Source: an uncultured Oscillospiraceae bacterium (GTDB lineage Bacteria; Bacillota; Clostridia; Oscillospirales; Oscillospiraceae). From it: a stretch of DNA of 64,000 bases. The stretch covers positions 1 through 64,000 of the forward strand of contig CAJTLI010000001.1 of assembly GCA_910577525.1 (NCBI GenBank), in the 5' to 3' direction. A program made the translations under genes and the position numbers. Under the pieces are notes generated by a model. The model was not told the DNA's origin. It searched no databases and saw only the letters and a list, made by a program, of their open reading frames with translations. Shown here piece after piece: positions 16,551 through 25,035 of this stretch (positions are counted from its first letter, which is position 1; the number at the start of each line of letters is the position of its first letter).

Positions 16551-18212
16551 ATGAAATCTAAGCGTTTTGAAGCTCTGGCAGCCCGCCCGGTCAACCAGGA
16601 CGGGTATGTGCAGGAGTGGCCTGAGGTCGGCTTGATCGCCATGAATAGCCCCTTCGACCCCAAGCCCAGCATCAAGATTGAGAACGGCCGCGTGGTGGAG
16701 ATGGACGGCAAGAGCCGGGCCGACTTCGACATGCTGGACACCTTCATCGCCGACCACGCCATCCGGCTGGGCAACGCGGAGAAGGCCATGGCCATCGACT
16801 CTCTGGAGATCGCCCGCAAGATCGTCGACATCAACGTGTCCCGGGACGAGATCCTGGACATCACCCTGTCCGTCACCCCCGCCAAGCTGACTGAGATCGT
16901 GGGCAAGCTCACCATCGTGGAGATCATGATGGGCATGACCAAGATGCGCGCCCGCCTGATGCCGGCCAACCAGTGCCACGTCACCAACGTGAAGGACAAC
17001 CCCGTCCAGATCGCCGCCGACGCCGCCGAGGCCGCCGTCCGCGGCTTCGCCGAGATGGAGACCACCGTGGGCATCGCCCGCTACGCCCCCTTCAACGCCA
17101 TGGCCCTGTTCGTGGGCGCCCAGGCCGGCCGTCCCGGCATCATGACCCAGTGCGCCCTGGAAGAGGCCACTGAGCTCCAGCTGGGTATGCGGGGCTTCAC
17201 CACCTACGCCGAGACCATCTCCGTGTACGGCACCGAGCCCGTGTTCATGGACGGCGACGACACCCCCTACTCCAAGGCGTTCCTGGCCAGTTGCTACGCC
17301 AGCCGCGGCCTGAAGATGCGCTTCACCTCTGGCACCGGTTCCGAGGTCCAGATGGGCTACGCCGAGGGCAAGTCCATGCTGTACCTGGAGGCCCGCTGCC
17401 TGGCCGTCACCAAGGGCGCCGGTGTGCAGGGCACCCAGAACGGCTCCGTGTCCTGCGTGGGCGTTCCCGCCGGCGTGCCCGGCGGCATCCGCGCCATCGC
17501 CGCTGAGAACCTGATCGCCATGCTGCTGGATCTGGAGTCCACCACCTCCAACGACCAGACCTTCACCCACTCCGACCTGCGCCGGGTGGCCCGCAGCGTG
17601 CCCCAGCTGTTCTCCGGCACCGACTACATCTGCTCCGGCTACTCCGCCACCCCCAACTACGACAACATGTTCGCGGGCTCCAACTGGGACGCCGACGACT
17701 ACGACGACTGGAACATCATCCAGCGCGACATGCGCATTGACGGCGGTCTGCAGCCCGTCAAGGAGGACGACGTCATCAAGGCCCGCAACAAGGCCGCCCG
17801 GGCCCTCCAGGGAATGTTCCGCGAGCTGGGCCTGCCCCCCATCACCGACGAGGAAGTGGAGGCCGCCACTTACGCCCGGGGCTCCGAGGATATGCCCAAC
17901 CGGAACGTCAACGAGGACCTGAAGGCCATCGAGGCCATGATGGCCCGCAAAGTCACCGGCGTGGACTTCGTCAAGGCGCTGGACAAGGCCGGCTTCCCCG
18001 ACGTGGCCCAGAACATCTACAACATGCTCCGCCAGAAGGTGGCCGGCGACTACCTGCACACCGCCTCCATCTTCGACAAGGACTTCCATGTCTACTCCGG
18101 CGTGAACGCCCCCAACGACTACCACGGTCCCATGACCGGCTATCAGCTCAGCGAGGAGCGCTGGGAGCAGATCAAGAACATCCCCAACGCCATCCGGCCG
18201 GAAGACATCTAA
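16551..18212 (+). CDS. pduC: B12-dependent diol dehydratase large subunit
   Basis: The catalytic alpha subunit (553 residues, the usual length) of the adenosylcobalamin-dependent propanediol/glycerol dehydratase. It converts 1,2-propanediol to propionaldehyde (or glycerol to 3-hydroxypropionaldehyde). It opens MKSKRFEALAARPVNQDGYV and contains MGMTKMRARLMPANQCHVTN, GTGSEVQMGYAEGKSMLYLE and DYICSGYSATPNYDNMFAGS, all part of the TIM-barrel active site. The ribosome site is GGAAGGAG. Translation is linked with pduD and pduE, 19 and 14 bases downstream. Substrate preference between propanediol and glycerol cannot be decided here. Confidence 0.97.
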   Translation: MKSKRFEALAARPVNQDGYVQEWPEVGLIAMNSPFDPKPSIKIENGRVVEMDGKSRADFDMLDTFIADHAIRLGNAEKAMAIDSLEIARKIVDINVSRDEILDITLSVTPAKLTEIVGKLTIVEIMMGMTKMRARLMPANQCHVTNVKDNPVQIAADAAEAAVRGFAEMETTVGIARYAPFNAMALFVGAQAGRPGIMTQCALEEATELQLGMRGFTTYAETISVYGTEPVFMDGDDTPYSKAFLASCYASRGLKMRFTSGTGSEVQMGYAEGKSMLYLEARCLAVTKGAGVQGTQNGSVSCVGVPAGVPGGIRAIAAENLIAMLLDLESTTSNDQTFTHSDLRRVARSVPQLFSGTDYICSGYSATPNYDNMFAGSNWDADDYDDWNIIQRDMRIDGGLQPVKEDDVIKARNKAARALQGMFRELGLPPITDEEVEAATYARGSEDMPNRNVNEDLKAIEAMMARKVTGVDFVKALDKAGFPDVAQNIYNMLRQKVAGDYLHTASIFDKDFHVYSGVNAPNDYHGPMTGYQLSEERWEQIKNIPNAIRPEDI

Positions 18213-18231
18213 TCAGAGGGAGGGTCGAATT

Positions 18232-18906
18232 ATGAATTTTGACGAAAATATGCTTCGCAGTGTCATCGAAGAAGTGCTTAAGGAGATGGGCGCAGCCTCG
18301 ACCGCTCCCGCTGCGGCCCCCAAGGCCGCCGCTCCGTCCGCCAGCACCCTGTCCGCCGGGGAGATGACTTTGGCCGACTCCGGCGAGGCCGCCAAGGGCG
18401 TGGCCCCCGACGAGGTGGTCATCGGCCTGGCTCCCGCCTTCGGCGTGTACCAGAACGAGACCATTATCCACCAGCCCCACAGCAAGGTGCTGCGCGAGAT
18501 CATCGCCGGCATCGAGGAGGAGGGCATGAAGTGGCGCATCATCCGGGTGTTCCGCACCTCCGACGTGTCCTTCGTCGCCCATGACGCCGCCGAGTACTCC
18601 GGCTCCGGCATCGGCATCGGCATCCAGTCCAAGGGAACCACGGTCATTCATCAGAAGGACCTGCCCCCCCTGAGCAACCTGGAGCTGTTCTCTCAGGCGC
18701 CGCTGATCGAGATGGACACCTTCCGTCAGATCGGCAAGAACGCCGCCAAGTACGCCAAGGGCGAGGCTCCCACTCCCGTCACCGTGCGCAACGACCAGAT
18801 GGCCCGTCCCACCTATCAGGCCATCGCGGCGCTGCTCCACATCAAGGAGACCGAGCACTGCGACCGGAACAAGAAGCCCCAGGCCGTCACCGTTTCGTTT
18901 AAGTAA
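18232..18906 (+). CDS. pduD: Diol dehydratase medium subunit
   Basis: The beta subunit, 224 residues. It cradles cobalamin with the alpha subunit. The conserved core begins near residue 45 (VVIGLAPAFGVYQNETIIHQ) and includes VAHDAAEYSGSGIGIGIQSK and LPPLSNLELFSQAP. The first 18 residues (MNFDENMLRSVIEEVLKEMG) form an amphipathic helix joined to the core by an Ala/Pro linker. This N-terminal extension is known in PduD to target the enzyme into the microcompartment and make it poorly soluble. Confidence 0.96.
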   Translation: MNFDENMLRSVIEEVLKEMGAASTAPAAAPKAAAPSASTLSAGEMTLADSGEAAKGVAPDEVVIGLAPAFGVYQNETIIHQPHSKVLREIIAGIEEEGMKWRIIRVFRTSDVSFVAHDAAEYSGSGIGIGIQSKGTTVIHQKDLPPLSNLELFSQAPLIEMDTFRQIGKNAAKYAKGEAPTPVTVRNDQMARPTYQAIAALLHIKETEHCDRNKKPQAVTVSFK

Positions 18907-18920
18907 AGGGAGGCAGGAAT

Positions 18921-19424
18921 ATGGATCAGGAAGCTTTAATGAGACAGATCGTGGAGCAGGTCATGAGCGCCATGAATAAAGGCGTTTCCGCTCCCTCTAC
19001 CCCCGCGGGCGGCAAGATGACCGCCGCCAACTACCCCCTGGCCGAGAAGGAGGCCGCCAAGATCAAGACCCCCACCGGCAAGGCCTTCAGCAGCCTGAGC
19101 TATGACAAGGTGATCTCCGGCGAGCTGACCTCTGACGACATGCGCATCGCCCCCGAGACCCTGGAGTACCAGGCTCAGGTGGCCGAGTCCGTCAACCGCG
19201 AGGCCTTCGCGGGCAACCTGCGCCGGGCCGCCGAGCTCATCGCCGTGCCCGACGAGCGCCTGCTGGAGATCTACAACGCCCTGCGCCCCTACCGCTCCAC
19301 CAAGCAGGAGCTGCTGGACATCGCCAACGAGCTGGACGGCAAGTACGGCGCCAAGACCGCCGCCGGTCTGGTGCGCGAGGCCGCCGAGGTCTATGAGAAG
19401 CGTGACCGTCTGAAGAAGTTCTAA
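18921..19424 (+). CDS. pduE: Diol dehydratase small subunit
   Basis: The gamma subunit, 167 residues. The core is recognisable from YPLAEKEAAKIKTPTGKAFS, ITPE-like IAPETLEYQAQVAE and VPDERLLEIYNALRPYRST, the last being the family hallmark. It begins with another short amphipathic helix (MDQEALMRQIVEQVMSAMNK) and an Ala/Pro-rich spacer, resembling the start of PduD, PduL and PduP. It completes the PduCDE heterohexamer. Confidence 0.96.
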   Translation: MDQEALMRQIVEQVMSAMNKGVSAPSTPAGGKMTAANYPLAEKEAAKIKTPTGKAFSSLSYDKVISGELTSDDMRIAPETLEYQAQVAESVNREAFAGNLRRAAELIAVPDERLLEIYNALRPYRSTKQELLDIANELDGKYGAKTAAGLVREAAEVYEKRDRLKKF

Positions 19425-19453
19425 TTCAAACCCAAGAGTCAGGAGGCCCCGCT

Positions 19454-21274
19454 ATGAAGATCGTTGCAGGCATCGACATCGGCAACGCCACAACAGAGAC
19501 CGCTCTGGCCCGGCTGGACGGTGACAGGCTGGAATTCCTGGCCAGCGGTACGGTGCCCACCACGGGGATCAAGGGGACCCGGCAGAACATCAACGGCATC
19601 TTCCACTCCCTGACCGACGCCCTGGAAAAGGCGGGGCTGGAGGTGAAGGATCTCTCCGCGGTGCGCCTCAACGAGGCGGCCCCGGTCATCGGCGACGTGG
19701 CCATGGAGACCATCACCGAAACCATCATCACGGAATCCACCATGATCGGCCACAATCCCTCCACCCCCGGCGGCATGGGCGTCGGGGTGGGGGAGACCGT
19801 GCTAGTGACCGACCTGGAGGAGGCGCCCGGCGGCAAGGACTACATCGCCGTGGTGCCCTCCAGCGTGGACTTTGAGGAGGCGGCCCGGCTCATCAACCAG
19901 GGCTCCTCGGGCACCCGGCAGGTCACCGCCGCCATCGTGCAGCGGGACGACGGCGTGCTCATCCACAACCGCCTGCACCGGAAGATCCCCATCGTGGACG
20001 AGGTGGCCCTGGTGGACAAGGTCCCCCTGGGCATGCGCTCGGCGGTGGAGGTGGCCGGCGTGGGCGGCGTGGTGGAGGTGCTCTCCAACCCCTACGGCAT
20101 CGCCACCCTGTTCGGGCTGTCCTCGGAGGAGACCCGTCAGGTGGTGCCCATCGCCCGGGCCCTCATCGGCAACCGCTCCGCGGTGGTCATCAAGACCCCC
20201 AGCGGCGACGTGAAGGAGCGCAAAATCCCCGCGGGCGTCATTGAGTTCCAGGGGAAAAACCGCACCGTGAAGGTGGACGTGGACGCCGGGGCCGAAAAGA
20301 TCATGAAGGCCGTGGAATCCGTGCCCGACCTGGAGGACGTCCGGGGCGAGCCGGGCACCAACGCCGGCGGCATGCTGGAGAAGGTGCGTCAGGTGATGGC
20401 GAACCTCACCAACCAGCACCCCCGGGATATCCATATCCAGGATCTGCTGGCCGCCGACACATTTACCCCGCAGAAGGTCCAGGGCGGTCTGGCCAACGAG
20501 TTCTCTCAGGAGAACGCCGTGGGCATCGCCGCCATGGTCAAGGCGGACCGCCTCCAGATGGAGGCCATCGCCAAGGAGTTCGGCGAACAGATCGGCGTGC
20601 CCGTGAAGGTGGGCGGCGTGGAGGCCGACATGGCCATCCGGGGCGCCCTCACCACCCCCGGCACCAACAAGCCCCTGGCCATTTTGGACATGGGGGCGGG
20701 CTCCACCGACGCGTCCATCATCAACCCGGCGGGTGAGATCCATTCCATCCACCTGGCGGGGGCGGGCAACATGGTGACTCTGCTCATCCAGTCCGAGATG
20801 GGCCTGGACAATTTCGACACTGCCGAGGATATCAAAAAATATCCCCTGGCCAAGGTGGAGAGCTTCTTCCACGTCCGCCATGAGAACGGCACCGTGGAAT
20901 TTTTTGAAAAACCCCTGGACCCCAACACCTTTGCCAAGGTGGTTATCCTGAAGGAGGGGAAGATGATCCCCCTGGAGGGCGACTGGTCCATGGAGCGCAT
21001 CCGCATGATCCGGCAGCAGGCCAAGCAGAAGGTGTTTGTCACCAACGCCCTGCGGGCCCTCACCCGGGTCAGCCCCACCGGAAACGTCCGGGACATCCAG
21101 TTCGTGGTGCTGGTGGGCGGCTCCGCCCTGGACTTTGAGATTCCCCAGATGGTCACTGACGCCCTGTCCCAGTACAAGGTGGTGGCCGGGCGGGGCAACA
21201 TCCGGGGCAGCGAGGGGCCGCGCAACGCCGTGGCCACTGGTCTGGTGCTCTCCCTGAAGGAAGGGGGGGCGTGA
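19454..21274 (+). CDS. pduG: Diol dehydratase reactivase large subunit
   Basis: An actin-fold ATPase chaperone of 606 residues that swaps damaged cobalamin out of inactivated diol dehydratase. It starts VAGIDIGNATTETALARLDG (phosphate-1 loop), has ALLTTPG-like RGALTTPGTNKPLAILDMGA with the second phosphate loop GAGSTDASII, and ends with VLVGGSALDFEIPQMVTDAL. The length agrees with DdrA/PduG. It works with PduH, encoded immediately after. Confidence 0.96.
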   Translation: MKIVAGIDIGNATTETALARLDGDRLEFLASGTVPTTGIKGTRQNINGIFHSLTDALEKAGLEVKDLSAVRLNEAAPVIGDVAMETITETIITESTMIGHNPSTPGGMGVGVGETVLVTDLEEAPGGKDYIAVVPSSVDFEEAARLINQGSSGTRQVTAAIVQRDDGVLIHNRLHRKIPIVDEVALVDKVPLGMRSAVEVAGVGGVVEVLSNPYGIATLFGLSSEETRQVVPIARALIGNRSAVVIKTPSGDVKERKIPAGVIEFQGKNRTVKVDVDAGAEKIMKAVESVPDLEDVRGEPGTNAGGMLEKVRQVMANLTNQHPRDIHIQDLLAADTFTPQKVQGGLANEFSQENAVGIAAMVKADRLQMEAIAKEFGEQIGVPVKVGGVEADMAIRGALTTPGTNKPLAILDMGAGSTDASIINPAGEIHSIHLAGAGNMVTLLIQSEMGLDNFDTAEDIKKYPLAKVESFFHVRHENGTVEFFEKPLDPNTFAKVVILKEGKMIPLEGDWSMERIRMIRQQAKQKVFVTNALRALTRVSPTGNVRDIQFVVLVGGSALDFEIPQMVTDALSQYKVVAGRGNIRGSEGPRNAVATGLVLSLKEGGA

Positions 21275-21275
21275 C

Positions 21276-21626
21276 TTGCCCGTCATTGAGATGACAAAGC
21301 CCACCGTCCACGTTCTGGGCAGCGCCGACGCGTCCGAGGGGACGTTGCGGGAGCTGTTCTACGGGCTGGAGGAGGAGGGCATTCCCTGGGAATACGCCGC
21401 CAAGCCCGGGGCGGACGCGCTGAGCATGGCCTGGGAGGCCGCTCAGGCGTCCCGCCTGGAGGTGGGGTTGGGCGTGGACCGGCAGCATGTGGTTCTGCAC
21501 TTCTCCAAGCTGGAGCGGGACCAGCCGCTGTACCGCACGTTCGCCCGCCAGCTGGGGCAGGTGCGCGTCCTGGGGGCCAACGCGGCTAGGCTGGTGAAAA
21601 AATTGCCGCTGAAACCTCTGGACTAG
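21276..21626 (+). CDS. pduH: Diol dehydratase reactivase small subunit
   Basis: The small reactivase subunit of 116 residues, structurally like the dehydratase beta subunit and able to displace it. Seen: LEEEGIPWEYAAKPGADAL and SRLEVGLGVDRQHVVLHF. The gene follows pduG by one base. A TTG at 21276 has GAAGGAAGGGGG upstream at proper spacing, while the ATG at 21291 would give a shorter N-terminus; the exact start is uncertain. Confidence 0.85.
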   Translation: MPVIEMTKPTVHVLGSADASEGTLRELFYGLEEEGIPWEYAAKPGADALSMAWEAAQASRLEVGLGVDRQHVVLHFSKLERDQPLYRTFARQLGQVRVLGANAARLVKKLPLKPLD

Positions 21627-21637
21627 GAGGTACACGT

Positions 21638-22342
21638 ATGCAGAAAAGTTTAGGACTCATCGAGACCCAGGGGCTGCTCGGCGGCATCACCGCCGCCGAC
21701 GCCGCGGTGAAGTCGGCCAATGTGGAGCTGATCGGCTATGAGCTGACCAAGGGCGGCGGCTGGACCACCGTGAAGATTCAAGGCGACGTAGGGGCGGTGA
21801 AGGCCGCCGTGGACGCCGCCAAGATCGCCGCGGGCAAGGTGTGCCGGGTGGTGAGCACGAAGGTGATCGCCCGCCCGGCCCGGGCGCTGGATTCGCTGGT
21901 CTGGACGGACGACACGGTGGGCCATGAGCCGCCGGAGCCCCCCGTTCCCCCGGAGCCCGCCCCGAGCCCCGATGAGCCGGAGGAAGACGCCGCCCCGCCT
22001 GTAGAGGAGGCGCCCGCGCCGGAAGCGCCCGCCGGGGAACCGGCTGAGGCGGAAACGCCTGCTGAGGAGGCCCTGGCCGGACCGGAGACCCCCGCGGAGA
22101 CGGAGTCCGATCCTTTGGAGGAGGCCCCGGCCGGACCGGAGACCCCCTCGGAGGAGGAACCGGCTGAGGGGGAGCCCTCTGCGGAGTCCGGGCCGGAAGA
22201 GCCCGTGGAGGAGGCCCCGGCTACGCCGGAGGTCCCCGCCGGGGAGCCCGAGGCGGACAGGGCGCCCGCGCCCGTCAAGCCCAGGCAGCAGGCAAAAAAG
22301 GGCCCCGCCAAGCGGGGTCAGGGCGGCAAGCGAAAACAATGA
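21638..22342 (+). CDS. pduK: BMC shell protein with long Pro/Glu-rich tail (PduK-like)
   Basis: 234 residues. The first 85 or so form one complete BMC domain (SLGLIETQGLLGGITAADAA, TTVKIQGDVGAVKAAVDAAK). Residues about 100-212 are almost only Pro, Glu, Ala and Ser in loose repeats (EEAPAPEAPAGEPAEAETPA, EEAPAGPETPSEEEPAEGEP), and the last 20 are strongly basic (KPRQQAKKGPAKRGQGGKRK). The position corresponds to pduK, but classical PduK carries a short Cys-rich Fe-S extension; no cysteine cluster is present here. The tail is predicted disordered (inference), with opposite charges in tail and terminus. It may link shell to cargo, other compartments or nucleic acid. Confidence 0.75.
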   Translation: MQKSLGLIETQGLLGGITAADAAVKSANVELIGYELTKGGGWTTVKIQGDVGAVKAAVDAAKIAAGKVCRVVSTKVIARPARALDSLVWTDDTVGHEPPEPPVPPEPAPSPDEPEEDAAPPVEEAPAPEAPAGEPAEAETPAEEALAGPETPAETESDPLEEAPAGPETPSEEEPAEGEPSAESGPEEPVEEAPATPEVPAGEPEADRAPAPVKPRQQAKKGPAKRGQGGKRKQ

Positions 22343-22344
22343 GC

Positions 22345-22363
22345 ATGATCGTGACACGATCAT
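22345..22363 (+). other. Perfect hairpin in pduK-pduJ intergenic gap
   Basis: ATGATCGTG (22345-22353), one A, CACGATCAT (22355-22363). It sits immediately upstream of the pduJ ribosome site. No T tract follows, so it is not a terminator; it could mark mRNA processing or protect the 3' part of the message, raising shell-protein synthesis (inference). Confidence 0.55.
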
Positions 22364-22375
22364 TAGGAGGTAACT

Positions 22376-22660
22376 ATGAGTAAAGGTGAAGCACTCGGTA
22401 TGGTTGAGACCCGCGGCCTGGTGGGCGCGATTGAGGCCGCCGACGCCATGACCAAGTCCGCCAACGTCTCCCTCATCGGCTATGAGAAGATTGGCTCCGG
22501 CCTGGTCACTGTCATGGTCCGGGGCGATGTGGGCGCGGTCAAGGCGTCTGTGGACGCGGGGTCCGTGGCCGCTGAGAAGGTGGGCGAGGTGGTCTCCGTC
22601 CATGTGATTCCCAGGCCCCACACCGATGTGGAGAAAATCCTGCCCAAAGACCTGGGCTAA
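22376..22660 (+). CDS. pduJ: Microcompartment hexameric shell protein (PduJ-type)
   Basis: A second single-BMC protein of 94 residues, nearly a copy of PduA: from GYEKIGSGLVTVMVRG to PRPHTDVEKILP the proteins are identical, while the N-termini differ slightly (MSKGEALGMVETRGL). It is preceded by TAGGAGGTAACT, the best ribosome site in the operon, as expected for the most abundant shell component. Assignment as PduJ rests on position, because sequence alone cannot separate A from J. Confidence 0.93.
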   Translation: MSKGEALGMVETRGLVGAIEAADAMTKSANVSLIGYEKIGSGLVTVMVRGDVGAVKASVDAGSVAAEKVGEVVSVHVIPRPHTDVEKILPKDLG

Positions 22661-22673
22661 GGTGGTATGAACC

Positions 22674-23318
22674 GTGGAGAAACAGACCTATGAGATGTTC
22701 GTAAAACTGGTCACGCGGCTGGTCATCGAGGAGCTGGAGAAATTCCAGCGCTCGGTGCCCATCGGCGTGTCCAACCGGCACATCCATTTGGACCGGAAGG
22801 ATATGGACATCCTGTTTGGTCAGGACAGCGAGCTGACCTTTAAAAAGGAGCTGGGCCAGCCGGGCCAGTATGCTTGCGAAGAAACCGTCACCCTCCATGG
22901 ACCCAAGGGGGAGCTGGGCCGCGTGCGCGTGCTCGGCCCCCTGCGGAGCGAGTCCCAGGTGGAGATTTCCGTTACCGACGGGTTTGCCCTGGGGGTAAAG
23001 CCTCCCATCCGGGAGTCCGGCAAGCTGGAGGGCACCCCCGGCGTCACCATCATCGGCCCCAAGGGGACCATTGAAAAGGACACCGGAACCATCGCCGCCC
23101 TGCGCCATATCCACCTGACCCCCGAGGACGCCCAGCGCATGGGCGTGCGGGATAAGCAGATGGTGAAGGTGGAGATCCGCGGCCTGCGGGGGGGCATCTT
23201 CCACAACGTGCTCATCCGGGTGTCGGAGCAGTTCGCGCCCGAGATGCACATCGACGTGGACGAGGCCAACGCCTTCGGCGTGAAGAACGGGGACCGGGCC
23301 TACATCATTGTGGACTGA
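22674..23318 (+). CDS. pduL: Phosphate propanoyltransferase PduL
   Basis: It converts propionyl-CoA plus phosphate to propionyl-phosphate and CoA, recycling CoA within the compartment; 214 residues. Two zinc-binding His motifs, VSNRHIHLD and LRHIHLTPEDA, mark the two PduL barrels; GTPGVTIIGPKG is also typical. The N-terminal MEKQTYEMFVKLVTRLVIEE is the amphipathic encapsulation helix. It starts with GTG after GGTGG. No acetate/propionate kinase (pduW) is present nearby, so the acyl-phosphate must be used by a kinase elsewhere. Confidence 0.95.
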   Translation: MEKQTYEMFVKLVTRLVIEELEKFQRSVPIGVSNRHIHLDRKDMDILFGQDSELTFKKELGQPGQYACEETVTLHGPKGELGRVRVLGPLRSESQVEISVTDGFALGVKPPIRESGKLEGTPGVTIIGPKGTIEKDTGTIAALRHIHLTPEDAQRMGVRDKQMVKVEIRGLRGGIFHNVLIRVSEQFAPEMHIDVDEANAFGVKNGDRAYIIVD

Positions 23319-23349
23319 AGCGGATCTTTTGAGGGTGGAGAAAACGGAT

Positions 23350-24177
23350 ATGAACCATGACATGGGGGCGTGTAACGACATCCTGCTGGAGTTTGAGCGC
23401 CTCATTGAAGAACATCGAAACAACCCCTGGACGGGACCTTTGCGCACCGGCGTGGACCTGGGCACCGCCAACATCGTGCTTGCTGTGGTGGACGGGGAGA
23501 ACCGGCCGGTGGCCGGCATCACCTATCCCTCCACCGTGGTGCGGGACGGGGTGGTGGTGGACTATATGGGCGCGGTGCGCACCGTCACCCGGCTGAAGGC
23601 CGAGCTGGAGGACCAGCTGGGTGTGGAGCTGGACGCGGGGGGCTGCGCCATCCCGCCGGGCATCGTGTCGGGAAGCGTCAAGGCCATCGGCAACGTGGTG
23701 GAGGCGGCGGGATTCCGCCTCACCAGCACCGTGGATGAGCCCACGGCGGCGGCCTCTGTGCTGGGTATCATGGACGGGGCAGTGGTTGACGTGGGCGGAG
23801 GCACTACGGGCATCAGCATCCTGAAGGACGGGAAGGTCATCTTTGTGGATGACGAGCCCACCGGGGGCACCCATATGACCCTGGTGCTGGCCGGCTTTCA
23901 CGGGTGCGATACCCGCGAGGCTGAGCTGATGAAGCGCGACCCGGCTCAGGAGCACAGCGTGTTCCCGGTGATCAAGCCGGTGGTGGAGAAGATGGCCGCC
24001 ATCGTCAAGCGCTGCCTGGCGAAATACCCGGTGGACACGGTCTATGTGGTGGGCGGCGCCTGCTGCTTCGCCGAGTTTGAGACCGTGTTCCAAAAATATC
24101 TGGAAGTACCCGTGGTGAAGCCGGCGGCTCCCCTGTTGGTGACGCCGCTGGGCATCGCCATGAACTGCACCAATTAA
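23350..24177 (+). CDS. eutJ: EutJ-type actin-fold chaperone
   Basis: An Hsp70/actin-like ATPase of 275 residues. The first phosphate loop is GVDLGTANIVLAVVD, the second VVDVGGGTTGISIL, and the adenosine motif VYVVGGACCFAEFE; all three are intact. Such proteins occur in ethanolamine and Firmicute Pdu loci, probably aiding assembly or quality control of compartment proteins; the exact job is unproven. The start at ATG 23350 follows GGTGGAG. A shorter frame overlapping pduL was rejected. Confidence 0.87.
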   Translation: MNHDMGACNDILLEFERLIEEHRNNPWTGPLRTGVDLGTANIVLAVVDGENRPVAGITYPSTVVRDGVVVDYMGAVRTVTRLKAELEDQLGVELDAGGCAIPPGIVSGSVKAIGNVVEAAGFRLTSTVDEPTAAASVLGIMDGAVVDVGGGTTGISILKDGKVIFVDDEPTGGTHMTLVLAGFHGCDTREAELMKRDPAQEHSVFPVIKPVVEKMAAIVKRCLAKYPVDTVYVVGGACCFAEFETVFQKYLEVPVVKPAAPLLVTPLGIAMNCTN

Positions 24178-24192
24178 GGCAGGTGAGGACCA

Positions 24193-25020
24193 TTGACAGA
24201 ACAGGAACGGCATGACCTGGCCATGAATCTGCTGGCGGACGAGCTGGCGGAGCGGGTGGTCCGAAAACTGATTGACCGGCAGAAGCGGGCGTTGGTGATT
24301 GTCACCGGCGCGGCCATCGGGGTGCCTAAGGCGCTGGAGCAGCTGAAGGAGCTGCGGGACGAGGGCTTTACCTATCACGTGCTCATGACCCGCAGCGCCA
24401 TGTACGTGACGGGGGAGGAGGCCGTGCGGGCCGCCCTGGACCCGGAGGAGCTGTGGGTAGAAAACCCCGACGGCTTCCCCGAGCAGGTGGCCGGGCGGTT
24501 CGACACCATTCTGGTGCCCGCCCTGACGGTGCGCACGGCGGCCTATCTGGCCAACTGCATCCCGGAGACCCCCGCCGCCACCATGATTTTCAACGGCCTG
24601 ATAAAGGGAAAGAACGTGGTGGTGGCCGTGGACGGCGCCTGCCCGGACAATCCCATGCGGGCCAAGCTGGGCTATCACATGACCCCCGGCCTGCGGGACG
24701 CCCTCCATGGGAACCTGGAAAAGCTCCAGACCTATGGGGCGAAGCTGACCGCCGCGGAGGGAATGGCCAGGGCCGTGCGGAAGGCGATCACCAGCTTCCT
24801 CCCCGCCCAGCCCGCCGCCCCCGCCGTCCGGGCCGAACAGCCCGCGGCTCAGGCGGGCGGCGTGATCCGGCCCGCCCTGACGGGGAAGATTCTGGGCGTG
24901 AAGGCCGTCAATACCGCCCCCCGGGGCTCGGTGATCGCCGTGCCGCGCGGCACCATCGTCACCGCCCTGGCCTCGGACGAGGCCCGCATGCGGGGCGTGA
25001 CCATTCAAATCGAATCGTGA
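24193..25020 (+). CDS. Microcompartment-associated flavoprotein
   Basis: 275 residues. The N-terminal half resembles the flavoprotein/UbiX fold (ALVIVTGAAIGVPKALEQLK, MTRSAMYVTGEEAV, FDTILVPALTVRTAAYLANC) and should bind FMN. The first 28 residues form an amphipathic, strongly charged helix that could be a targeting sequence. After an Ala/Pro linker (about 200-222) there is a small beta-rich tail (GKILGVKAVNTAPRGSVIAV). Such genes are common in Firmicute Pdu loci in the place of pduM, with an unclear role; flavin supply to PduS or redox balance are guesses. TTG 24193 is preceded by GGTGAGG. Confidence 0.7.
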   Translation: MTEQERHDLAMNLLADELAERVVRKLIDRQKRALVIVTGAAIGVPKALEQLKELRDEGFTYHVLMTRSAMYVTGEEAVRAALDPEELWVENPDGFPEQVAGRFDTILVPALTVRTAAYLANCIPETPAATMIFNGLIKGKNVVVAVDGACPDNPMRAKLGYHMTPGLRDALHGNLEKLQTYGAKLTAAEGMARAVRKAITSFLPAQPAAPAVRAEQPAAQAGGVIRPALTGKILGVKAVNTAPRGSVIAVPRGTIVTALASDEARMRGVTIQIES

Positions 25021-25035
25021 GAAAGGTGGAGCGAA

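Noticed and set aside
19802..21304. Antisense 500-codon open frame within pduG
   Set aside because: Shadow of pduG with His/Gly/Val-rich composition and no ribosome site.
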